DNA of 33,105 nt from an uncultured Peptococcaceae bacterium (GTDB taxonomy: Bacteria > Bacillota > Desulfotomaculia > Desulfotomaculales > Desulfallaceae), in the NCBI GenBank assembly GCA_913064925.1, contig CAJYBN010000002.1, positions 1 to 33,105 of the forward strand, read 5' to 3'. Under the pieces are notes generated by a model. It was given only the letters and a program-made list of their open reading frames with translations. It did no database searches and had not been told where the DNA came from. Each line of letters starts with the position of its first letter. The stretch's first letter is position 1. The position numbers were made by a program, and so were the translations under genes. Of this stretch, positions 25,833-33,105 are shown piece by piece.

Positions 25833-26576
25833 TTACAGCGCCATGGCAGGCCGTACGCGCCTGCCAAGGTAAGCCTGCTGCACCGTTGAGTCAGCCATTA
25901 TCTCCCCGGAACTGCCGCTAAAGGTAATCCGTCCCCTTTCCATGATCAGGACGCTGTCGGCTACTCTCAGCGCGGATCTGGTATTCTGTTCTACCAGGAT
26001 TATTGTTACACCGGTGTTTTTCAACCGGGCCAGGGTGGCCATTATCTCCCGCACCACCATTGGCGCCAGGCCGACCGACGGTTCATCGAGGAGTAACAGT
26101 TTAGGGCGTGCCATTAACCCTCTGCCAATAGCAAGCATCTGCTGCAGGCCGCCGCTCAAAGTCCCCGCCATCTCCCGCTCCCTGCCTTTGAGTGCCGGGA
26201 AAATCTCCAGTATTTCTCTTGCGTCACTGTGTATTTCTTGTTTAGCATGCCTGTAACGGTGAAATGCTCCCAGCAGGAGGTTATCCCATACGCTTAAAGA
26301 ATGAAAAATTTCCCTTCGTTCAGGCACCAGGCTGATGCCCTGCCGGACTAGATATTCCGGTGGTTTTCCGGCTATGGATTTTCCATTAAGCAATATGTCC
26401 CCTTTTGCCGGCCTGTGCAAGCCGGCCAGTGTCTCAAGCAAAGTGCTCTTACCGGCCCCGTTGGCACCAAGAATGGCGAGCAATTCACCCTCCTTGGCGT
26501 GCAGGGATAGCCCCCTGATTGCCTGCACGTATCCATGATAGACATCCAGTGCTTGTATTCTAAGCAACCTGATCAT
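25833..26576 (-). CDS. livF: Branched-chain amino acid-type ABC transporter ATP-binding protein LivF
   Basis: [16 protein letters not shown] Walker [34 protein letters not shown]. Confidence 0.92.
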   Translation of the reverse strand: MIRLLRIQALDVYHGYVQAIRGLSLHAKEGELLAILGANGAGKSTLLETLAGLHRPAKGDILLNGKSIAGKPPEYLVRQGISLVPERREIFHSLSVWDNLLLGAFHRYRHAKQEIHSDAREILEIFPALKGREREMAGTLSGGLQQMLAIGRGLMARPKLLLLDEPSVGLAPMVVREIMATLARLKNTGVTIILVEQNTRSALRVADSVLIMERGRITFSGSSGEIMADSTVQQAYLGRRVRPAMAL

Positions 26577-27411
26577 CCTCCCCGAGGTAAGCTTTAATCA
26601 CTTCCGGATCAGCCTGGACTTCTTGTGGTGTCCCCTCCGCGATGACATGACCAAAATTTAAAACAAGAACACGATCGGCGACTTCCATAACGGTCTCCAT
26701 GTCGTGCTCGATCAGAAGCATGGTTAAGCCTTTTTCCCTTAGTTTTTTGAGGTAAGCGGCCAGGGACCTGGTTTCCGTACTGTTTAACCCCGCAGCGGGC
26801 TCATCGAGCAACACCAGGCGGGGGCCGGAGGCCAGCGCCCTGGCTATTTCCAGAAGCCTCTGCTGCCCGAAAGGCAGGGCCGCTGCCGGCAGGCCCGCCG
26901 CCTCTTCCAGCCCGATCTCCTCAAGTAGAGCCAGGGCTTCTTCCTTAATCCTTTTATCCTCCCTGTTTTTGCTGGGTAGGCAAAACAGCGATTTGACAAA
27001 GCCGGTTCTGCCTTTTAAATAGGCGCCGGTAAGCACGTTTTCCAGCACCGTCATTCCGCTGAACAGCTGAAGGTTTTGGAAGGTCCGCGTAATGCCGGCT
27101 GCAGCAATCTGGTATGGTTTAAGACCAACCAGCTGTCGACCTTCAAACCTGATGGTCCCGCTGTCAGGCGGAAGCGCACCGGTGATCAGGTTAAAAATCG
27201 TAGTCTTACCTGCACCGTTCGGGCCGATCAAAGCAAAGATACTCCCCTTGCTTACCTTGAACCCGACGTCCTTTACCGCGGCAACACCGCCGAAGAATTT
27301 CGTCAGGCCCTTCACTTCCAGGAGCAAATTTCCAACCTCCCTCTTTAACCTCAAATGTCCTTTGATGGTATCCCCGTGCCAGGCATCTTTTCCGGGGACA
27401 ATTTCAGGCAT
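26560..27411 (-). CDS. livG: ABC transporter ATP-binding protein LivG (true start probably downstream, near LLLEVKGLTKFFGG)
   Basis: GPNGAGKTTIFNLITG, FGQQRLLEIARALASGPRLVLLDEPAAGLN. Confidence 0.92.
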   Translation of the reverse strand: MPEIVPGKDAWHGDTIKGHLRLKREVGNLLLEVKGLTKFFGGVAAVKDVGFKVSKGSIFALIGPNGAGKTTIFNLITGALPPDSGTIRFEGRQLVGLKPYQIAAAGITRTFQNLQLFSGMTVLENVLTGAYLKGRTGFVKSLFCLPSKNREDKRIKEEALALLEEIGLEEAAGLPAAALPFGQQRLLEIARALASGPRLVLLDEPAAGLNSTETRSLAAYLKKLREKGLTMLLIEHDMETVMEVADRVLVLNFGHVIAEGTPQEVQADPEVIKAYLGEDDQVA

Positions 27412-28358
27412 TTGCCCAAAGCACCTAGACCTTCAGGCCGGAAAATCATCAAGAGAACTAATATAAGCCCAAAAAAGATAATTTGATACTCGCCGCCCGC
27501 CCCGGGTATCACCAGCGGGACCGCCCAGCGCAGGAATTCACCCAGGGTTACTACCACCGCTGCTCCCAGCAAAGGGCCCCAAAAAGTACCCAGGCCGCCG
27601 ATAACAGCCATCAGCACAAACTGCACCGAAGCATGGAAACCAAACGGTGACGGGCTGATAAAGGTTACATAAAATGCATAGAGCCCGCCGGCCAAGCCCG
27701 CCAGGAGGGCGCTGAAAATAAAGGCCTGGAGCTTAAGCTTGGCGGTATCTATCCCGGCATTTTCAGCGGCATGCTCGCTCTCACTGATGGCGCGGAGCGC
27801 TCTGCCCACCCGCGAGCGGACCAAGTTGTTTATCCCAGCCAGAATCAGGAATAAGGTAATCCACACCAGGTAGAAAAATTTAATATCGCTGTCAAAGGTT
27901 AACCCGCCGATGGAAAGGTAAGGAATGCCGGTGATTCCAGACGGGCCTCCGGTCAGTTCCTTCCCCTCGGTGAACGCAATGTGGACCAGTATGCCAAAGC
28001 CAAGGGTGGCCAGGGCTAGATAAAGCTCCCGCAGTTTAAGCGTCGGCCGCCCGATTATAGCTGCAATTACCCCCGGCAACAGGGCTGCGGCCGGGAGCGC
28101 TAAAACTGTAGGCCAGTGAAAGCGCGTAGTTAGGATGGCCACCGTATAGCCCCCCAGGCCGAAAAATGCGGCGTGGCCGAATGATACCTGCCCCGCATAG
28201 CCCATTAAAATCCCAAGTCCCTGTACGATAATCGTGTAAAGGCCAATAACGATAAGAATGCTCAGGAGATAATTACTTTTTATTAGCAGTGGAACGGCAA
28301 AAAGAAGCAGTACGGCTGCCGGCCGTAAAATAGCTTTTTTCCACATTAAGCAAAACAC
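27351..28358 (-). CDS. livM: ABC transporter permease LivM
   Basis: GYAGQVSFGHAAFFGLGGYTVAIL, LTGGPSGITGIP, multi-TM. Confidence 0.92.
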   Translation of the reverse strand: MFCLMWKKAILRPAAVLLLFAVPLLIKSNYLLSILIVIGLYTIIVQGLGILMGYAGQVSFGHAAFFGLGGYTVAILTTRFHWPTVLALPAAALLPGVIAAIIGRPTLKLRELYLALATLGFGILVHIAFTEGKELTGGPSGITGIPYLSIGGLTFDSDIKFFYLVWITLFLILAGINNLVRSRVGRALRAISESEHAAENAGIDTAKLKLQAFIFSALLAGLAGGLYAFYVTFISPSPFGFHASVQFVLMAVIGGLGTFWGPLLGAAVVVTLGEFLRWAVPLVIPGAGGEYQIIFFGLILVLLMIFRPEGLGALGKCLKLSPEKMPGTGIPSKDI

Positions 28359-28416
28359 CTCTGCTTTAAGCGCCCTTCGTTAGTATCCTGGTTAATTGGC
28401 TATTAAAAGTGCCCAG

Positions 28417-29307
28417 CTAAATCTTCCGTTCCCTGATTGCCCCGATAATACCCTCAGGCCTGATCAAGAGAACTGCAAGCAGAATGATTATGGCGATGGC
28501 ATCTTTCAACCCGGAAGAGATCAGCCCGGCGCTGTAAGACTCTAAAATGCCGAGAAGAATTCCTCCCAGCACAGCCCCGCCGACATTGCTCAGTCCTCCG
28601 ATAACCGCAGCCACAAAACCCTTAAGCCCCAGCATGAATCCCATATCATAAGTCGTCATGGTAATCGGGGCGATGAAGATACCGGCTGCCGCGCCCAGTG
28701 CGCCGCTTGCCGTGAAGGCCAGGAAAGATACGGTATGGGGGTTGATACCCACTAACCTGGCTGCCGCCCGGTTGATCACGGAAGCTTTTACGGCCTTACC
28801 CCAATAAGTCAGTTCGAAAAAGGCGTACAGCCCGGCCAGAGTTATCGCCGTAAGGCCGAAAATCCAGAGGCTCTGGGGGTTTACAGCGGCCCCCCCGATA
28901 AAGAGGGGGCCGCCCTTGGAAAAGGCGGGGAGTGAATATGTTTCTGTGCCCCAAATCAGGAGTGCCAGGCCGCGCAGGGATATGGACAGGCCAATGGTGA
29001 TAATGATCAGGGTAAGGCCCGACGCCCCGCGCGCCGTGTGGATCGCAAAACGCTCAAGAAATCCTCCCAGCATCGCCACCAGGAGTACCGAAACGGTGAA
29101 CGCTGCCGCCATGGGCATCCCAGCTGCGTACATACTGACGGCCAGCAGCGCCCCGAGAGCAACAAACTCCCCCTGCGCCAGGTTTAGGATACCGGTTATA
29201 TTAAAGGTGGTAACCAGCGCTAAAGCAATTAAGGAATATATGCTTCCCAGGGTAAGCCCGGTAAACAGAAGCTGCAAGAGTTGATCAGCGATATGCAAAG
29301 GAAACAC
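28417..29307 (-). CDS. livH: ABC transporter permease LivH
   Basis: GLTLGSIYSLIALALVTTFNITGILNLAQGEFVALGA, GLKGFVAAVIGGLSNVGGAVLGG. Confidence 0.92.
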   Translation of the reverse strand: MFPLHIADQLLQLLFTGLTLGSIYSLIALALVTTFNITGILNLAQGEFVALGALLAVSMYAAGMPMAAAFTVSVLLVAMLGGFLERFAIHTARGASGLTLIIITIGLSISLRGLALLIWGTETYSLPAFSKGGPLFIGGAAVNPQSLWIFGLTAITLAGLYAFFELTYWGKAVKASVINRAAARLVGINPHTVSFLAFTASGALGAAAGIFIAPITMTTYDMGFMLGLKGFVAAVIGGLSNVGGAVLGGILLGILESYSAGLISSGLKDAIAIIILLAVLLIRPEGIIGAIRERKI

Positions 29308-29310
29308 CTC

Positions 29311-30495
29311 TTATTCTAAGAGTTTCCATTTACCGTCTTGAATCTGAACCAGGACCATTGAATCTTCATCCAGGCCGTTGTGATCCTGCGGGGACATGTT
29401 GAACACGCCCGATACACCTATAAATCCCCGGGTCTTCTCAAGCTGATCCCGAATTGCCGCGCGGTCCGGGCCGGCTTTTTCAATGGCGCTCACCAGCAGG
29501 TTGAAGGCGTCCCAGGCATAGCCGCCAAAGGAATTGGGTGGTGCATTATATTTCTTGCTGTAATCATTAATGTAGCCTTCGAGTACCTTTTTCTGGGGAT
29601 CGCTGTCCGGAATTTGGTCAGCGACAGTTAACTTGCCAATGGGCAGGATTACGCCGTCCGCGGCATCCTGGGCCAGGTCGATAAACTTTTGGTTGCCCAC
29701 GCCGTGGCTGTGTATGAGCGGGATTGAGAGCCCTATATCCCGGAAATTTCTGGTTAATATCGAAGCGGAAGGCGGAATCGCCCACACTACCGCAGCCTGT
29801 GCCGGACTGGCCTTTACCCTGGTTAGCTGCGGTGTCATGTCTTTGTCACTGGCATCAAATTTTTCTTCGGCCACAACTTCAATACCGTTTTCCCGCGCCG
29901 CGGCGGCAAACGCCTTTTTACCCCCGTCACCGTAGGCATTGTTCATATAAAGAAAAGCCACTTTGGTTATACCCTGTTCCTTCAGGTAACCGATGATTTT
30001 GTTAACCGTCACTATATCACTCTGGGCGGTTTTAAAAACCCATTGCCGATCCTTAACCGGCTCAACGATGCTGCTGGCCGCCGCCAAAGAAATCATGGGT
30101 ACTTTCTCTTTTTGCACCGTATCGATCATGGCCATGGACGGGCCGCTGGAACTGCAACCCAGCACGGCCAGGACATCTTTTTCAATTAGCGTTTTAACCG
30201 CCAGCACTGCCTCGGTTTCGTCGCTCTTGTTATCAAGGATGATTAAATCCACCGGGTGACCGTTGATCCCGCCGCTTGCGTTCAACTGATCAGCTAGCAT
30301 AAGTAAAGTATCCCGCTCGGGCATGCCCAGCGATGAAGCTTTTCCGCTGATGTCAAGAACCGCTCCTATTTTATAAGGCTCTTCTCCCGGCGTGTCTTTG
30401 CCGGCAGCGTCCTGACCGGAAGCGCAACCACTAATTAGTATGCTTGCAGCAAACAATAAAGCCAGCAAAACGGCCAAATTTGTCTTCTTTATCAT
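29311..30495 (-). CDS. livK: ABC transporter substrate-binding lipoprotein LivK
   Basis: Lipobox ISGC; PYKIGAVLDISGKASSLGMPERDTLLMLADQLNASGGINGHPVDLIILDNKSD. Confidence 0.92.
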   Translation of the reverse strand: MIKKTNLAVLLALLFAASILISGCASGQDAAGKDTPGEEPYKIGAVLDISGKASSLGMPERDTLLMLADQLNASGGINGHPVDLIILDNKSDETEAVLAVKTLIEKDVLAVLGCSSSGPSMAMIDTVQKEKVPMISLAAASSIVEPVKDRQWVFKTAQSDIVTVNKIIGYLKEQGITKVAFLYMNNAYGDGGKKAFAAAARENGIEVVAEEKFDASDKDMTPQLTRVKASPAQAAVVWAIPPSASILTRNFRDIGLSIPLIHSHGVGNQKFIDLAQDAADGVILPIGKLTVADQIPDSDPQKKVLEGYINDYSKKYNAPPNSFGGYAWDAFNLLVSAIEKAGPDRAAIRDQLEKTRGFIGVSGVFNMSPQDHNGLDEDSMVLVQIQDGKWKLLE

Positions 30496-30587
30496 TTTTC
30501 TATCCCTCCTAAAAAAATTAGTAGTGAATACAAGTTATAAGCCGGTCAAAATGCTTCACATCACCTCCGGGTTAACTAATTAAAATG

Positions 30588-30706
30588 AATAAAGGCCACA
30601 GCTTTCGCGGGGACGAAAGCTGTGGCCTTCCGCGGTACCACCCCGGTTGGTTATATAAACAACCCTCTCTTTAAGGGTACGGGAATATTACATCCCCTGC
30701 AGGTGG
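30588..30706 (-). ncRNA. T-box leader, module 2 lacking Stem I (Stem III plus antiterminator/terminator)
   Basis: AACCGGGGTGGTACCGCGG at 30648-30630; terminator AAGGCCACAGCTTTCGTCCCCGCGAAAGCTGTGGCCTTT; only ~60 nt precede it after terminator 1. Confidence 0.88.
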
Positions 30707-30709
30707 ATT

Positions 30710-30990
30710 AAAAATAAATAACTTTTCATCCTAAGGGACGAAAAGTTATTTTCGCGGTACCACCCTCATTGGTCTAAAATAGACCCACTCATTAAGCAGG
30801 GTACGGGAAATATTCCTTATACCCCCTTCCTTTTAACGGTGGAAGTTTCCGTTCGAGCCTACTTGCCCTTTGGTTTCAGCCCGACAGTTCGGGGGAGAAC
30901 TTCAACGGATCATACTTTAGAAGCGCTTGCAGTCCCTGGCGCTTCCTCCCTGAAAAAGCTGTGTTCCGCCTACTTTTCCCCTTCATCACT
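30710..30990 (-). ncRNA. T-box leader, module 1 (Stem I, Stem III, antiterminator/terminator)
   Basis: Minus strand AAAAGTAGGC (AGUA), distal GGAAGCGC...GCGCTTC, AATGAGGGTGGTACCGCG at 30770-30753, terminator AATAACTTTTCGTCCCTTAGGATGAAAAGTTATTTATTTTT. Confidence 0.92.
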
Positions 30991-31016
30991 TTTACATTAT
31001 GGTTATTTTTTTATAT

Positions 31017-31044
31017 TTTATAACTTACTTACATTGCAGGTCAA
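31017..31044 (-). promoter_or_regulatory. sigma-A promoter of the T-box-liv-paaK operon (TTGACC-N16-TATAAA)
   Basis: TTGACC 31044-31039, TATAAA 31022-31017, just upstream of the T-box. Confidence 0.65.
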
Positions 31045-31133
31045 GAAAAATTTATCTGATTTTTTTTCCTGGATACTATAACCCCGTAAACCATGCCCGG
31101 TAGCGTTAAACATCTCATGCTAATTTACCCGGA

Positions 31134-31182
31134 TAAAAAATAAAGAAACCCCCACCCCGCCTAAGTGGATGCTTCTTTATTT
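31134..31182 (-). terminator. terminator of the fix operon
   Basis: AAATAAAGAAGCATCCAC...GTGGGGGTTTCTTTATTTTTT on minus strand. Confidence 0.75.
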
Positions 31183-31188
31183 TCACTA

Positions 31189-31527
31189 CTAAGCGAGCCT
31201 GAATTGAACCCCGTATCCTCCCCGGGGGTAACGCCAGCGGATGTTGCCGTGGGGACAGGCAATCCTGCAGGCTCCGCATTCCAGGCATCCTTCGTAACCA
31301 ATTGTCATGCGCCCGTTCCTCCATTCATAAACCTTCGCCGGGCAAAACACCGTGCAATCTTTGCCGGGGCACTTACCGGCGCACACCGAAGGATCAATTA
31401 TCGCCAAATGGGAATCCTCATCCGGTTTCCAGCGGTTTAAAAATAGTTTATCATCGAGATTAACCTCAATGTTAAGAGGTTTGTTATTTATTGCCGGTTC
31501 AGATTTCACTATTTCACCGCCTTCCAC
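31189..31527 (-). CDS. fixX: Ferredoxin-like protein FixX
   Basis: CAGKCPGKDCTVFCPAKVYEW and CLECGACRIACPHGNIRWRYPRGGYGVQFR. Confidence 0.93.
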   Translation of the reverse strand: MEGGEIVKSEPAINNKPLNIEVNLDDKLFLNRWKPDEDSHLAIIDPSVCAGKCPGKDCTVFCPAKVYEWRNGRMTIGYEGCLECGACRIACPHGNIRWRYPRGGYGVQFRLA

Positions 31528-32804
31528 GCTTTATAAAGATCCTTACCTAGAGAAAACAGGGATCTTTGTTGCAAGACCCGCTCTTTAATTGTTTTTTGTT
31601 TTTGCCATTTACTTATCCCGTCCACCGTTAGCATTTCATGCAGGGCCATATTGGTAAACGGAATATATTCATTAAGGTACTGGGGGTTAGTTTCCAGCAA
31701 GTGAGAAGCATTTTTATATTTCTTTAAATCCTTCATGACAAAACTATTTCGCAAATTTTCCTCGTAAGTGGACAACTCCCGGGCCGTAAATGCACCCATC
31801 TTATGAGCCCGGATAATAGCTTCAGCCGCCAGGCGGCCGGAGGTCACGGCCAAATTGCTGCCCTCCCGGTGAATACCGTTAACCAGCTGGGCAGCATCTC
31901 CTACCACCACCACACCGTTACCTACCAATTGGGGAACGGCATTATAACCCCCTTCGGGAATTAAATGGGCGTAGTATTCTACCGGTTTTCCATTTTTAAT
32001 TAGAGGGCGTACCATTGGGTGGCTTTTTAGATATTCCAGTAGCTCGTACGGGCGCACTTTCCTTTGCCTGATCTGGGACAGCAGCGCGCCAACGCCAATG
32101 GAAATATGCTCTTTATTAGTGTAAATAAATGCCGTACCCACCATACCCAGGGTGCTGTCTCCGTAGATTTCAATGGTGGCTCCCATGCCCGGGTCGAGAT
32201 TGAAACGCTCTTCAATTACCTCGGAAGGTAATTTCAGTTCCTCCATTACCGCCAGCGCCACTTGCCGGGGTTCCCATTCTTTATGAAAGCCTAATTGCTT
32301 GCTCAACATGGAATTGACCCCGTCAGCCAATACCACTACATTAGCGTAAAGATCGCCCTCGGGCCTGTTCGTGCGCACACCCACCACCCGGCCATTTTCC
32401 ACAATACAGGATTCAACCAGGGTTTCATTAATGATTATCGCCCCCGCTTCAGCGCATTTACGGGCAAACCACTGGTCAAACTGCCCCCTGAATACCGTAA
32501 AGCAGTTATACGGCTCCCTGGCCCATTCCTGTGCTTTATAGCTGGTGGTAACGGCCGATTGGCTATCCATCAGCCAGAATCTCTGTTCCACCACCGGTCT
32601 TTGCAGTGGAGCCTCCTTCCAAAATTCCGGTATTAACTCCTCCATGGCAGACCGGTAAAGTACCCCGCCCATAACATTTTTCGCCCCGGGATAGTCCCCC
32701 CGCTCAATCACTACAACAGACAGGCCTTCCCCGGCCATTTTATAGGCGGCGGCCAAGCCGGCCGCCCCTGCTCCCACCACAATGGCATCAAATTTATCCG
32801 GCAC
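31509..32804 (-). CDS. fixC: Electron transfer flavoprotein-quinone oxidoreductase FixC
   Basis: [65 protein letters not shown]. Confidence 0.94.
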   Translation of the reverse strand: MPDKFDAIVVGAGAAGLAAAYKMAGEGLSVVVIERGDYPGAKNVMGGVLYRSAMEELIPEFWKEAPLQRPVVEQRFWLMDSQSAVTTSYKAQEWAREPYNCFTVFRGQFDQWFARKCAEAGAIIINETLVESCIVENGRVVGVRTNRPEGDLYANVVVLADGVNSMLSKQLGFHKEWEPRQVALAVMEELKLPSEVIEERFNLDPGMGATIEIYGDSTLGMVGTAFIYTNKEHISIGVGALLSQIRQRKVRPYELLEYLKSHPMVRPLIKNGKPVEYYAHLIPEGGYNAVPQLVGNGVVVVGDAAQLVNGIHREGSNLAVTSGRLAAEAIIRAHKMGAFTARELSTYEENLRNSFVMKDLKKYKNASHLLETNPQYLNEYIPFTNMALHEMLTVDGISKWQKQKTIKERVLQQRSLFSLGKDLYKAWKAVK

Positions 32805-33105
32805 GGCTGATCACCTCCCGACCTTTAAGCCGCTTATTTAAACCTGTTTTTTTCTGTGCCAGCAATTCCCGCAGTGGTTCCGTTAATATGGGAACGATCT
32901 TGAAAAGGTCTCCCACGATTCCGTACGTGCATTCCTTAAAAATTGGGGCGTCGGGGTCGTTATTAACGGCAATGATGGTATCCGAACCCCTGATCCCGGC
33001 TAAATGCTGGATCGATCCGGAAATCCCCAGGGCAATATATATTTTGGGTGCCACAGTAACACCGGTTTGTCCCACTTGATATTGTTGCTCAATCCACCCT
33101 GCCTC
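32794..33105 (-). CDS. fixB: Electron transfer flavoprotein alpha subunit (FixB/EtfA), C-terminal part, truncated by window edge
   Basis: [61 protein letters not shown]. Confidence 0.93.
   Translation of the reverse strand, partial: EAGWIEQQYQVGQTGVTVAPKIYIALGISGSIQHLAGIRGSDTIIAVNNDPDAPIFKECTYGIVGDLFKIVPILTEPLRELLAQKKTGLNKRLKGREVISRAG

Noticed and set aside
30839-31081. 80-aa + strand ORF
   Set aside because: Lies antisense over the T-box Stem I and promoter; the conserved RNA motifs explain the region.
1-33105. CRISPR arrays, tRNA/rRNA genes, transposases, prophage genes
   Set aside because: No regularly spaced repeats, no tRNA/rRNA-like sequence and no transposase, integrase or phage proteins were recognised by eye.

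Overview
33.1 kb of a Firmicutes-like (Desulfotomaculum/Pelotomaculum-type, inferred only from gene content and style) anaerobe chromosome; nearly all genes are on the minus strand. From left to right: 5' part of recD2; an orphan tungstate-binding lipoprotein gene (tupA, +) behind a Moco/Tuco-type riboswitch with an intrinsic terminator; a frameshifted ADP-ribosylglycohydrolase remnant; a metallophosphoesterase; a COG0731-type radical SAM protein; a ferredoxin plus a Cys-rich LMW-PTP/ArsC-like protein whose catalytic Cys is replaced by Gly; a focA-nuoE-nuoF-fdhA operon in which fdhA is a selenoprotein gene split by an in-frame UGA with a bSECIS hairpin; an apparent 8-gene operon with its own promoter and terminator (tungsten AOR, ferredoxin, M14 deacylase, 36-aa membrane peptide, Na+/solute symporter, novel 195-aa protein, UbiD decarboxylase, FAD amine oxidase); an AMP-dependent acyl-CoA synthetase; a stand-alone KAS II (+); and livKHMGF plus a phenylacetate-CoA ligase behind a T-box leader that has one Stem I but two T-box/terminator modules. 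A fixBCX locus runs off the right edge. The strongest candidates for something new are (1) the 1.5x T-box controlling a transporter plus aryl/acyl-CoA ligase operon, (2) the AOR/UbiD/M14/FAD-oxidase catabolic operon, and (3) a promoter-to-terminator small RNA candidate at 21.2-21.33 kb. No search or folding program was run; all calls are from reading the sequence.
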